Positions 54,315-63,530 of a stretch of 64,000 nt of DNA are shown piece after piece; the stretch's first letter is position 1, and the number at the start of each line of letters is the position of its first letter. This stretch comes from Phycisphaeraceae bacterium. Lineage in GTDB: Bacteria; Planctomycetota; Phycisphaerae; Phycisphaerales; SM1A02. The translations under genes were made by a program, and so were the position numbers. Under the pieces are notes generated by a model. The model saw nothing but the letters and a program-made list of their open reading frames with translations. It made no database searches and was not told the origin of the DNA. The stretch lies in contig JAHBWZ010000009.1 of assembly GCA_019636755.1 (NCBI GenBank), positions 89,331-153,330 on the forward strand, in the 5' to 3' direction.

Positions 54315-55109
54315 TCACGCCAGCGGCCGCGACTCCCGGCCCGAACGGGTGAAGTGTTCGACCGCGTCGTACCCCGCATCGCGCAGGACGTCCGCGGCGC
54401 GGTCGAAGTCGCGGAGCAGGTGCGACGGCTCGTGCGCGTCGGCGCTGATCGTGACGGGGATCTCCCGCGCCCGGCAGGCACGGAGGATGTCGAGTGACGG
54501 GTACTGCTCCGCGCACGGCTTGTGCCAGCCGGCGGTGTTCAGTTCGACCACCATGCCCGCCCCCGCGATCGCATCCAGGGCGCGTTCGATGAGCGACCAG
54601 GGCAGCGGATCCGGGCGGAACCCGAACTTCTTCGGGAGATCCAGGTGACCCGCGATGCTGCCGAACCGCGCCTCGGCCATTTCCGCCACGAGCATCCAGT
54701 AGCGCTCGTGCACACGATGCCGGGCCGCCGGATCCAGTCGCGCCCACGGCTCCGGGTGCAGGTCGATCGTGAACCCGTCCACCACGTGCACGGAGGCGAC
54801 GACATGATCGAGCGCATGGGAGGCGATGAGCGACGCGGTGCGCGCGGCGGTCGACGGGATGTAGTCCGCCTCCACCCCGCAGAGCACGCTCATTCCCGGC
54901 GGCGCGTGCGCTGAACGCACCTCGGCGATGTAGGCGTGCAGCCGCGCCGGATCCATCGCCCACGCGTGCCGCGTGCCGGCCGGATCGACGATGAGATGAT
55001 CGGAGATCCCGAGCGATCGGACGCCGCGTGCGTGCGCCGCGGCGATGGTCTCCGTCACGGTGCCCTTCCCGTCGCTCCACCGCGTGTGGTTGTGCCAGGT
55101 TCCGGGCAT
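54315..55109 (-). CDS. PHP-domain phosphatase, histidinol-phosphatase type
   Basis: A 264-residue metal-dependent phosphoesterase. Metal ligands of the PHP fold appear in order: WHNHTRWSDGKG (HxH near residues 6-8), SLGISDHL, CGVEADYI, VASVHVVDGF, IAGHLDLPKKFG and a terminal TISADAHEP. This set and the length match HisK-type histidinol phosphatases, the last but two step of histidine synthesis; other PHP phosphatases cannot be excluded. No his genes are nearby. TATCCT ends 9 nt before the ATG (extended form TGCTATCCT). Confidence 0.85.
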   Translation of the reverse strand: MPGTWHNHTRWSDGKGTVTETIAAAHARGVRSLGISDHLIVDPAGTRHAWAMDPARLHAYIAEVRSAHAPPGMSVLCGVEADYIPSTAARTASLIASHALDHVVASVHVVDGFTIDLHPEPWARLDPAARHRVHERYWMLVAEMAEARFGSIAGHLDLPKKFGFRPDPLPWSLIERALDAIAGAGMVVELNTAGWHKPCAEQYPSLDILRACRAREIPVTISADAHEPSHLLRDFDRAADVLRDAGYDAVEHFTRSGRESRPLA

Positions 55110-55118
55110 CCGTCCGGC

Positions 55119-55124
55119 AGGATA
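55119..55124 (-). promoter_or_regulatory. Putative extended -10 TGCTATCCT for the PHP gene
   Basis: On the minus strand TATCCT, with TG two bases before it, is followed by 9 nt and ATG 55109. The extended -10 form supports promoter function without a -35 box. Confidence 0.55.
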
Positions 55125-55758
55125 GCACCCCCCTGCGGCGCCGAAGCGCGGCTCCTCCCGCGGCGCGCCGACACCGACTGCGCCCGGCGCGTACGCCGAT
55201 CGGCGCCGTCACACGGTGCCGATGCGCGGCGGCGTGATCGATCACGGCGCACCCGGCGGATGCCTGATCGCGACGGCCTGATCGCGAGGGAGTGACCCGC
55301 GACGCCGTTCGACGTGACCGTCGAGGCGACGCACCGGGTGCCCGCGCCGGAGGCGGCCGGCGCGGCGGCCCCGGGGAAGTCCGAGCCTCGAGGCCACACC
55401 GCCGTCCGCGCGATCGGTTCCCCGGGGCAGGTCCGGAGAACACCGGACCCCGGTGCCCGCGCGGACCGGGAACCATGGACCCGCGCCCTCCCGCGGCGGG
55501 TCGCATCCGGCCGGGAGCCGACCACCGACACGGCCTGCACCGGCCGCCGTGGGCAAGGTCGGGTGAACGCTTGGCTTTCCCCGTTCCATCGGGCATCATT
55601 GAGGCTCGTCAGCGGAAGGACTTCCAGCGCGCGAAGCCGCACACGAGCAGACGCCGGGCGGTCCGCACGCCGCGCACCGTGCCCGGCCGACCTCGCAGGA
55701 TCGTCGGCCGGTCCTGGGTGCGCGACAGCCGCCCCCGCCCGGTCACAGTGACCCGTGC
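55125..55758. other. Non-coding stretch before the sigma factor gene
   Basis: About 630 bp of GC-rich sequence with only shadow-type ORFs. No repeat of family A or B and no RNA fold was recognised. It separates the divergent PHP and sigma factor genes and should hold the promoter of the latter. Confidence 0.55.
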
Positions 55759-56394
55759 ATGAACCCCAACTGGCCGGTGATCTCGGTGACCACGACCGCG
55801 CTGCTGGAGGCGCTGCGGAATCCCGCCGCCGACGCCGCGTGGACCGCGTTCGACGCGCGCTACCGGCCGATCCTGGAGGGATTCGGTCGGCGCCTGGGAT
55901 TCTCCGACCTCGACGCCGCTGAACTCGCCCAGGAGGTCCTGGTCCGGTTCACCGAGGCCTATCGAGAGGGTCGATACGACCGCGATCGCGGTCGCCTGCG
56001 CGCCTGGCTCATCGGCATCGCCCGCATCGTCGCCCAGGATCGTCGCCGTCGTGCCGCCCGACACGCCGGCGACCGCGGGGACTCGGCCATGGGCGGACTT
56101 CCGGACGAAGGCGACCTCGAACGCATCTGGTACGAGGAGTCGGAGAAGAAACTTCTCGCCGACAGCATCGAGGAACTGCGCCGCTCGAGCCGCGCCGAAC
56201 CCAGGACCGTCCGCGCCTTCGAACTCGTCGCCCTGCGCGGCATGCCGCCCGCAGAAGTCGCCGTCGAGTGCGGTCTCTCCTCGGCCGAGGTGTATCGCGT
56301 CAAGCATCGCATGACGGAGCGACTGCGATCCATCGTGGAGCGACTCCGCGCGCTGGAGGATGATGAACCGGAAAGCGAGCACCTCCTGACGTGA
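55759..56394 (+). CDS. ECF-type RNA polymerase sigma factor
   Basis: A 211-residue sigma-70 family protein. Region 2 is visible in WTAFDARYRPILEGFGRRLGF and LDAAELAQEVLVRFTEAYREG (2.1-2.2), then RLRAWLIGIARIVAQDRRRR (2.3-2.4). Region 4 contains VRAFELVALRGMPPAEVAVECGLSSAEVYRVKHRM, a helix-turn-helix. Its last codons overlap the GTG of the kinase gene (GTGATC), a coupling seen in planctomycete sigma factors that are paired with membrane Ser/Thr kinases. The kinase may therefore control its activity, replacing an anti-sigma factor; that is inference from context. Confidence 0.9.
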   Translation: MNPNWPVISVTTTALLEALRNPAADAAWTAFDARYRPILEGFGRRLGFSDLDAAELAQEVLVRFTEAYREGRYDRDRGRLRAWLIGIARIVAQDRRRRAARHAGDRGDSAMGGLPDEGDLERIWYEESEKKLLADSIEELRRSSRAEPRTVRAFELVALRGMPPAEVAVECGLSSAEVYRVKHRMTERLRSIVERLRALEDDEPESEHLLT

Positions 56395-59300
56395 TCCACC
56401 CGCGCGAGGTCGACGCCTGTCCGACACCGGAGGTCCTCGACGCGATCGCCCGCGGTGGGCCCGCCGATCCACGGCTCCGATCGCACCTTGATCTGTGCGA
56501 GGGATGCCGCGGGCTCATCGCGTCGATCGGCGAGAACGAGCGGTTTCTCTCCCACCTGCGCACCCTGCTCCCCCCGCAGGATTCGATCGACGGGATCCGC
56601 GGGTACCGCGTCATCCGCACGATCGACTCGGGCGGACAGGGATCCGTTCACGAAGCCGAACATCGGGCCACGGGACGACGGGTGGCGCTCAAGGTCTTCT
56701 CCAGGCCGATGCGTGAAGGCGATCGCACGGCCACGCGCTTCCGCCGCGAGACGCGACTGCTGGAGCGCCCGTCGCACCCGTCCATCACACCGATCCTGGA
56801 AAGCGGGCTCGCCGCCGACGGACGACCGTACCTGGTCATGCCGCTGATCGACGGCGTCCGGCTGGATGAGCATCCCGCCTTCCAGGGCGCCACGCGTGCG
56901 CCGGGGACGGTCCAGCCGTTCATCGCGCTGCTCGCGCGCATCGCCGACGCGGTGGCGGCCGCCCATGCCGAGGGCATCGTGCATCGGGATCTCAAGCCCG
57001 GCAATGTCCTGATCTCCGCGGACGGCGCGGTGCATCTCATCGACTTCGGGCTCGCCCGCCCGCTCGGCGACGGCCGCAGCGCCTCGGCGGCGACCGTCAC
57101 CGGCGAGTTCGTCGGATCGCTCGCCTACGCCGCGCCGGAGCAGGTCTTCGGCCGCTCCAGCACGCATCCGGAACGTGCGGACGTCTATGCGCTCGGCGTC
57201 ATCGCCTGGGAAGCGCTGACGGGGAGTCGGCCGCTCGAGGGCGCGCGGACGCTGGCCGATGCCGTCGAGGCGCTGCGCGTCGGCGTCGCACCCCCGCCGT
57301 CGACCCGGCGACCGCCCGGTCTTTCCCGCCTTGCGCCGGAACTCGACGGACTCATCGCGAGCACGCTCCGGCCGGAGCCGGCGGACCGCCCGTCGGCGGA
57401 GGCGCTGCGCGACGCGCTCCAGGCGCTCCTGCGGGGCGACGACCCCGTCCATCGCCAGGAGCGCCGCGGCCACCGCCCGATACGCCGCGTGCTTCCGGCC
57501 GCGATCATCGCGGCGCTCATCGTCCTCCCCCTCCTGATCGCGACCGGCCGGATCGGTGGCCGCCAGCGCGCCCCGGGCAGCGCCGCGGTCGAGCCCTCAC
57601 CGGACGCGCGGGCCGACCGCGGCCGCGACGGGTCGCTCGACGCCCCCGATCGCACGCCTGCTGCCGCGTCGTCCACGCCCGCGATCGCGCGCGATGCCGA
57701 ACACTGGAGCATGCTCCAGCGGGCGCGCGCGGCGCTTCGCGCGGGCACGATCACCCTGGCCGAGGACCTGCTCTGGTCGGTCCGCCTGTCGCGCGACCTT
57801 CCGCCGGCAGACGGCGCCTTCGGGCTCGACGAGCGCCTCCGCTGGGCGCTGGCTGAACTCTACGGACACGTTCCCGTTCGAAGCGGCCACCATCTCGGCG
57901 ATGCGCTGTGCACCTCGGTGGCACTCGACCCGGCAGGCGACCGCATCCTTGTCGCCGACAACCGGGGCCGGCTCCACGCCGTCGATCCCCGGACGGGACG
58001 CCCGAAGCGGGCGCCCGTTCAACTCCCGCTCCAGTCCACCACGCGCATGGCGTTCTCCATCGACGGCCGGTACCTGGCCGCCGCGGACGACCACGATGCG
58101 TTCATCGCCGATGCGGACGGGCGCATCCTCGCGCCGATCGAGAACGCCGGGGCCATCGTCGCGCTGACGTGGAGCGAGGGCGCAGATCCCAGGCTGATGC
58201 TCCTGTCGGCGGACGGCATCCGGATCCTCGCGCCGGACGGCACGCTGCTGCGCACCCACGCGTTCACCGATGGCGGACCGCTCATCGCGGGCCGTCTCTC
58301 CCCTGATGCATCCCGCGCCGCACTGGTCCGGCTGTCGCCACAGCGCATCGAGGTCCTGGATCTCGCGCGGGACGGCGCCGTCCTGGCGATGATCCCCGGG
58401 CCCGTCATGACCCGACCTCCCACCTGGTCCGAGGACGGGCGACTGCTCGCCTTCGCCGCCCTGATGGATGTCGTCATCGTCGATCCGGAGCACGGCACCG
58501 AGGTGCAGCGCCTGCGCGGTCCCGACGGCCATGTCTCCGCGATCCGCTTCGGGCGCGGCGGTGATCTCGTCATCGCGGGCAGTGAAGATCACAGCATCTG
58601 CATCTGGGACCGCCGGACGGCCGCACCGCCGATCCGGCTGGATGCGCACGACCGGCACATCACGCAGCTCGCCATCGCCGAGGACGGAACGTGGTTCGTC
58701 TCCGGCGCGGGAACGTCGGTCCGCATCTGGCACGCAGGTCCGGACGCGCTCATTCCGGCGATCCCCGTCGGTGGACGCCTCCGGAGCGTGCTCTTCGCCG
58801 CAGAGACGGGCGGTGATGCCGACGAACTCCTTGTCGGCGACGAGGACGGCCACCTCGTGCGCGCCTCCGTCTCCCGGCGATCGGTCACGGCGCGCGAACG
58901 CGTGGCGCGCGACGGAATCGTGAGCATGGACGGGTCCGCCCGTCCGGGGCGGCTGGCGCTCGCGTCCTACGACGGGTCCCTCCGTGTCGCCGCGACGCCC
59001 GCGCCGACCGAGGCGGACGGCCCGATCGTGTTTCACCAGGCGACGCTCGGCGCGATGGTCAACTTCGTGCGCCTGCTGCCGGATGGCCGGCGCGCCGTCT
59101 CGGCGGACAACCTCGGCCGGGTCCACCTGCATGACGCCGCGAGCGCCGTGGTGCTGGCGTCGCACGCGGTGCATGCGGAGCGCATTGCCGCGGTCGCCAT
59201 GGCGCCGGACGGAGCCCGCTTCGTCACCGCCTGCCGCGACGGCACGGCCCTCGTGCTCGATGCCGGCGCGGACAGGATCGGGTCCTTCGCCACCGTGGTC

Positions 59301-59813
59301 GGCGCGCTGCCGCCCGTCGGATCGCCGGTGCGCTGTGTCGCCTGGTCACCGGACGGACGATGGATCGCGACCGGCGCCGACGACGGCGTGGTGCGCATCA
59401 TCGACGCGGAGACGCGCTCGCTGCTCCACGAACTCAGCGGCCACCGAGGGGGCGTGTACACGCTCGCCATCCGCTCCGACGGCCGGCTGATCGCCAGCGG
59501 CGACGCCCGCGGCGCCGTTCACCTCTGGGATCGCCAGCGCGCTGAGGAGGCGGCGTCGTTCCGCTGCCACCGGGAGATGGTCTTCGATGTCGCATTCGAC
59601 GCGTCGGGCGACGTGGTCGTCTCCGCAGGCAGGGACGGCATGGTCGCGCTGCTGGACCGGACCGGGATCGACCGCCGGCTGGCCCTGCTGACCCCGTTCC
59701 AGGTGGACCGCCTGCGCGCCGGCGGCCGGACCGGGGCGGCATCGGACGCGCACATGCGCTGGGCGGAGGCGCTGATCCGGGAGACCGACGGCATCCCCGG
59801 CCACGATCGATGA
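56391..59813 (+). CDS. Membrane Ser/Thr protein kinase with N-terminal zinc-finger-like motif and WD40 domain
   Basis: An 1140-residue protein. An N-terminal HxxxCxxC (H32, C36, C39; SHLDLCEGC) is like the zinc motif of anti-sigma factors. A Hanks-type kinase domain spans about 70-345, with IDSGGQGSV (glycine loop), RVALKVF (ATP lysine), IVHRDLKPGNVL (near 198) and IDFGLARP (near 217). One membrane helix (about 366-388) follows. The extracytoplasmic part has a linker and WD40-type repeats (ITQLAIAEDGTWFVSG, VRCVAWSPDGRWIATGADDG, VYTLAIRSDGRLIASGD, VFDVAFDASGDVVVSAGRDG). All catalytic motifs are intact. It overlaps the sigma gene by four bases and probably senses an external signal and acts on that sigma factor. 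Confidence 0.92.
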   Translation: MIHPREVDACPTPEVLDAIARGGPADPRLRSHLDLCEGCRGLIASIGENERFLSHLRTLLPPQDSIDGIRGYRVIRTIDSGGQGSVHEAEHRATGRRVALKVFSRPMREGDRTATRFRRETRLLERPSHPSITPILESGLAADGRPYLVMPLIDGVRLDEHPAFQGATRAPGTVQPFIALLARIADAVAAAHAEGIVHRDLKPGNVLISADGAVHLIDFGLARPLGDGRSASAATVTGEFVGSLAYAAPEQVFGRSSTHPERADVYALGVIAWEALTGSRPLEGARTLADAVEALRVGVAPPPSTRRPPGLSRLAPELDGLIASTLRPEPADRPSAEALRDALQALLRGDDPVHRQERRGHRPIRRVLPAAIIAALIVLPLLIATGRIGGRQRAPGSAAVEPSPDARADRGRDGSLDAPDRTPAAASSTPAIARDAEHWSMLQRARAALRAGTITLAEDLLWSVRLSRDLPPADGAFGLDERLRWALAELYGHVPVRSGHHLGDALCTSVALDPAGDRILVADNRGRLHAVDPRTGRPKRAPVQLPLQSTTRMAFSIDGRYLAAADDHDAFIADADGRILAPIENAGAIVALTWSEGADPRLMLLSADGIRILAPDGTLLRTHAFTDGGPLIAGRLSPDASRAALVRLSPQRIEVLDLARDGAVLAMIPGPVMTRPPTWSEDGRLLAFAALMDVVIVDPEHGTEVQRLRGPDGHVSAIRFGRGGDLVIAGSEDHSICIWDRRTAAPPIRLDAHDRHITQLAIAEDGTWFVSGAGTSVRIWHAGPDALIPAIPVGGRLRSVLFAAETGGDADELLVGDEDGHLVRASVSRRSVTARERVARDGIVSMDGSARPGRLALASYDGSLRVAATPAPTEADGPIVFHQATLGAMVNFVRLLPDGRRAVSADNLGRVHLHDAASAVVLASHAVHAERIAAVAMAPDGARFVTACRDGTALVLDAGADRIGSFATVVGALPPVGSPVRCVAWSPDGRWIATGADDGVVRIIDAETRSLLHELSGHRGGVYTLAIRSDGRLIASGDARGAVHLWDRQRAEEAASFRCHREMVFDVAFDASGDVVVSAGRDGMVALLDRTGIDRRLALLTPFQVDRLRAGGRTGAASDAHMRWAEALIRETDGIPGHDR

Positions 59814-59883
59814 TCGCCGCACATGCGCCCTGACACGTCCGGGCGACGACGCGCCGCCCGCGCATCCGTGCGAACATGCACGC

Positions 59884-61305
59884 ATGCACGGTGACCCGAA
59901 CCTCTCGCCCGAGGCGCTGGAACGCGACGGCGCGGCCGTCCTCGCGTGGATCGCCTCCTACTTCCGCTCACTCGAGTCCCTGCCGGTGCGCTCGGCCCTC
60001 CGACCGGGCGACGTCCGGTCGATGCTGCCGGACCGCGCCCCGGAGCATCCGGAGCCGTTCGCGCGGTGCCTCGAGGACATGGACCGCGTCGTGCTGCCCG
60101 GCCTGACGCACTGGCAGAGCCCGCGCTTCTTCGGGTACTTCCCGTGCAACACCTCGGTCCCGTCGATCCTGGGCGAACTGCTGGCCGCCGGCCTGGCGAC
60201 ACAGGGCATGCTCTGGCAGACCAGCCCCGCGTGCACGGAGATCGAGAGCCACGTGCTGGACTGGCTGGTCCACCTGCTCGGACTGCCCGAGGCATTCCTG
60301 TCCACCTCCACCGGCGGCGGCGTGATCCAGGACAGTGCCTCGAGCGCGACGCTCTGCGCGCTGCTCGCGGCACGCGAACGCGCCAGCGGATTCCGGACGC
60401 GCGAGCGCGGCATCGACCGGCCGTTCGTCGCGTACTGCTCCGACCAGGCCCACTCATCCGTCGAGAAGGCCATGGCCATCGCCGGCATCGGCACCGACCA
60501 CCTGCGACGCATTCCGACGGATGCGCAATGCGCCATGCGACCGGAGCCGCTGGCCGAGCGGATGGCGCAGGATCGCGCCGCCGGCATGGAGCCGTTCTTC
60601 GTCACCGCGACGATCGGAACGACCGCCGCGAACGGCATGGACCCGCTGACCGCGATCGGGCGCATCTGCGCGCGCGAAGGCGCGTGGCTGCACGTCGATG
60701 CGGCGATGAGCGGCACCGCCGCGCTCTGCCCGGAGTTCCGGGGCATGCACGAGGGCATCCACCTGGTCGATTCATACTGTTTCAATCCGCACAAGTGGAT
60801 GTTCACGAACTTCGACTGCGACTGCTTCTGGGTGCGCGATCGACAGGCCCTGCTCGGGGCGCTCAGCATCCTCCCGGAGTACCTGCGGAATGAAGCGTCG
60901 GAGTCGGGCGCGGTGATCGATTACCGCGACTGGCAGATCCCGCTCGGCCGCCGGTTCCGGGCGCTGAAGCTCTGGTTCGTGCTGCGCTGTTATGGCGCCG
61001 AGGGCCTGCGCGCGCGGATCCGTGAACATGTTGCCGACACCGCGTGGCTGGCCGGGCGCATCGCCGACGATCCCCGGCTTGAACTGCTCATGCCGCCGCC
61101 GCTCAATCTCCTGTGCTTCCGCGTCCTTGACGAGGACGACGCCCCGACGCGGCGCCTGCTCGCCGATCTCGACCGGGTGTACTTCCTGACGCACGCGGTG
61201 ATCGACGGCCGCTTCTTCATCCGGGTGGCGGCCGGAGGCATGTGGACCGAGCGGCACCACCTGGCGTCGCTGCTCGAGGCGATCCGGAACGGCGTCACCG
61301 GGTGA
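59884..61305 (+). CDS. PLP-dependent group II amino-acid decarboxylase (aromatic-L-amino-acid type)
   Basis: A 473-residue enzyme. The PLP lysine lies in SYCFNPHKWMFTNFDCDCFW (NPHKW near residue 301). Other family text: HWQSPRFFGYFPCNTSVPSIL near the N-terminus, TSTGGGVIQDSASSATLCALL, CSDQAHSSVEKA, GTTAANGMDPL and WLHVDAAMSGTAAL. These match plant/animal tyrosine, tryptophan and DOPA decarboxylases more than glutamate decarboxylase. The substrate (tryptophan, tyrosine or another) cannot be fixed from sequence alone. It stands alone after the kinase and is followed at once by a long inverted repeat. Confidence 0.92.
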   Translation: MHGDPNLSPEALERDGAAVLAWIASYFRSLESLPVRSALRPGDVRSMLPDRAPEHPEPFARCLEDMDRVVLPGLTHWQSPRFFGYFPCNTSVPSILGELLAAGLATQGMLWQTSPACTEIESHVLDWLVHLLGLPEAFLSTSTGGGVIQDSASSATLCALLAARERASGFRTRERGIDRPFVAYCSDQAHSSVEKAMAIAGIGTDHLRRIPTDAQCAMRPEPLAERMAQDRAAGMEPFFVTATIGTTAANGMDPLTAIGRICAREGAWLHVDAAMSGTAALCPEFRGMHEGIHLVDSYCFNPHKWMFTNFDCDCFWVRDRQALLGALSILPEYLRNEASESGAVIDYRDWQIPLGRRFRALKLWFVLRCYGAEGLRARIREHVADTAWLAGRIADDPRLELLMPPPLNLLCFRVLDEDDAPTRRLLADLDRVYFLTHAVIDGRFFIRVAAGGMWTERHHLASLLEAIRNGVTG

Positions 61306-61312
61306 TCGGCGC

Positions 61313-61409
61313 CCCTGGCAGGCTGTTGAAGGACTCCGCCGAAGGCGAGAGCGCGAGCGGATCCGTCGTCACAAGGAGCCCGGCGGAGTCCTTCGACAGC
61401 CTGCCAGGG
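61313..61409. repeat. Long inverted repeat (29-bp arms, 39-nt spacer)
   Basis: Arm 1 (61313-61341) starts CCCTGGCAGGCTGTTGAAGG and arm 2 (61381-61409) ends in its complement; 28 of 29 positions pair, the exception being GTTG against GTCG. The arms contain GGACTCCGCCG. The element starts 8 bp after the decarboxylase stop. It could be a bidirectional terminator, or a small non-autonomous element with terminal inverted repeats. Confidence 0.85.
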
Positions 61410-61478
61410 TGGTACCATCATCCGTCGCACGCCTGCCGGCGCAGACTCGCCGATGCCCTCACCACGGAGATCCATCCG

Positions 61479-63530
61479 ATGACCATCGCCTGCACGTCCG
61501 GACCAGCACTGTCCCGTCACCGCGGCGCCGTGCCGCGCCTCTTCGCGCTCGTCCTGCTGTTCCTGGCGGGCGCGACTGCCGCGGTGCCGTGCGGCGCCGC
61601 CCTGGCGCAGGATCCCGCGGGGCCGCGACCGGATGCGCAGGGCCGGCGACCCGCGCCTCCGCCGCAGGCGGCGCCGGGAAGCCGGCTCTCGACACCGGGC
61701 CTGGAAGACGCCGGCACCGGGGCCCCGACGGACGTTCCGTCCATCGAACGCTTCATGAAGATCCGCGCTCCCGGGTCGCCCGCGCTCGCACCGGACGGCA
61801 CGCTGTACGTGCGCGACTGGCCGGACGGCGTCTGGCAGCTGTACCGCCGCCGCGCCGACCAGCCGATCGATGCACCGATGGAGCGGCTGACGGACTTCCC
61901 GGACGGCATCAGCGGATACGCGCTCTCACCGGACGGCCGCTGGATCATCGTGAGCGCGTCCGCCGGCGGCAGCGAGCAGGATGACCTGCACCTGTATGAC
62001 ACCGGGACGGGCAGCCTGCGCGCGCTCTACGCCGATCCGGGCATCGTGTACACGTTCCAGTGCTGGATCGGCTCCGGCAGCGCCTTCATCTTCAGCGCCA
62101 ACGAGGCGTCCCGCGCCGACTTCCACCTCTATCGGCATGACATCGCCTCCGCCGAGCGCCGCAAGCTGCTGGGCGAGACCGGGTACTGGGTGGCTGTGGA
62201 GTCCACCGACGACGGCGCGCGGGCACTGGTCAGCCGCTATGTCTCCCAGTCGCGCGCCGAGGCGTACGAACTGGACACCGAGTCCTCCCGACTCTCTGCG
62301 ATCGACGTCCGGACCGGCGACGCCTACAACGAACCGCTCGGGTACCTGCCGGGATCGCCCCGCTCGGCGGCGATCGTCTGCGATGTGCAGGAGGGCATCC
62401 GGCGGATCTTCGTGCGCAACCTCGAGAACGGCGCCGTCACCCGGCCGTTCACGGACCTCGACCGGTACGACATCGAGGCATGGAAGGCCGACCACGATCG
62501 GAGTCATGCCGCGATCACGTTCAACGAGGACGGCTACGCATCCATCCGGATCGTGTCGCTTCCGGACTTCTCCGTACCGCGGACGCCGCCGATCGAGCAG
62601 GGCGTCGTCGGCAGCGTGGACCTGCGGAACCGCATGCTCACCTGGACGCTCAGCAACGCGAGGACGCCCGGCGTTGCGTTCGCGTGGCGGCTGGATACGC
62701 GCGCGATGCCGCAGCCGCTCACGGTGGCGGAGACGCAGGGCATCGACCTCTCGCAGTTTCCGCTGCCCTCGCTGGTGACCTACCCATCCTTCGACGGGCG
62801 CGAGATCCCGGCCTTCCTCTATCTGCCACCCGGTTACACGCCGGGCCGGCCGATCCCGTTCGTCGCCAACTTCCACGGCGGCCCGGAAAGCCAGTTCCGC
62901 CCGCAGTTCAGCGCGCTCGTCCAGTACCTGCTGGCCGGCGGTTACGGCGTCATCCAGCCCAACGTCCGCGGAAGCACCGGATACGGTCGCGAGTTCCACC
63001 GGCTGGACGATTACCGAAATCGCTGGGACTCGGTCCGCGACGGCGTGGAAGCCGCGCGCTGGCTGGTCCGCAGGGGCTACGCCCGCGCCGGCGGCATCGC
63101 GGCGTACGGCGGCAGTTACGGCGGCTTCATGTCCGTGGCGACCGTCATCGAGGACCCGGAGATCTTCGGTGCTTCGATCAACGTGGTCGGCATCGTCAAC
63201 TTCGTGACCTTCCTGGAGCAGACCCGCGACTACCGCCGCGCGCTGCGCGAAGTGGAGTACGGCCCGCTCAGCGACACCGAGTTCCTGCGCTCGATCTCCC
63301 CCATTCACCGGATCGACGAGATCCGCGTGCCGATGTTCATCGCGCACGGGCTCAACGATCCGCGCGTCCCCGTCGGTGAGGCGATGCAGCTTGCCGTGGG
63401 CCTGCAGCGCCGCGGGCTCGATCCGGAACTGCTCTTCTTCCCCGACGAGGGGCACGGCTTCGCCAAGCTGAACAATCGCCTGCTCTTCGCGGAGCGGATG
63501 GTGAAGTTCCTGGGGCGGACGATCCGGTAG
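61479..63530 (+). CDS. Secreted S9-family prolyl-oligopeptidase-like serine peptidase
   Basis: A 683-residue exported enzyme. ATG 61479 has GGAG about 10 nt upstream and begins a signal peptide (LFALVLLFLAGATAAVPCGAALA); the open frame further left is a shadow across the inverted repeat. After a Pro-rich linker a WD40/TolB-like propeller runs to about residue 420 (YALSPDGRWIIVSASAGG, FIFSANEASRADFHLY). The alpha/beta-hydrolase domain has NFHGGPESQF, NVRGSTGYGREF, the nucleophile GGSYGGFM, the Asp in HGLNDPRVPV and the His in DEGHGFAK. This is a complete triad of the acylaminoacyl-peptidase/DPP type acting in the periplasm or outside. Confidence 0.94.
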   Translation: MTIACTSGPALSRHRGAVPRLFALVLLFLAGATAAVPCGAALAQDPAGPRPDAQGRRPAPPPQAAPGSRLSTPGLEDAGTGAPTDVPSIERFMKIRAPGSPALAPDGTLYVRDWPDGVWQLYRRRADQPIDAPMERLTDFPDGISGYALSPDGRWIIVSASAGGSEQDDLHLYDTGTGSLRALYADPGIVYTFQCWIGSGSAFIFSANEASRADFHLYRHDIASAERRKLLGETGYWVAVESTDDGARALVSRYVSQSRAEAYELDTESSRLSAIDVRTGDAYNEPLGYLPGSPRSAAIVCDVQEGIRRIFVRNLENGAVTRPFTDLDRYDIEAWKADHDRSHAAITFNEDGYASIRIVSLPDFSVPRTPPIEQGVVGSVDLRNRMLTWTLSNARTPGVAFAWRLDTRAMPQPLTVAETQGIDLSQFPLPSLVTYPSFDGREIPAFLYLPPGYTPGRPIPFVANFHGGPESQFRPQFSALVQYLLAGGYGVIQPNVRGSTGYGREFHRLDDYRNRWDSVRDGVEAARWLVRRGYARAGGIAAYGGSYGGFMSVATVIEDPEIFGASINVVGIVNFVTFLEQTRDYRRALREVEYGPLSDTEFLRSISPIHRIDEIRVPMFIAHGLNDPRVPVGEAMQLAVGLQRRGLDPELLFFPDEGHGFAKLNNRLLFAERMVKFLGRTIR

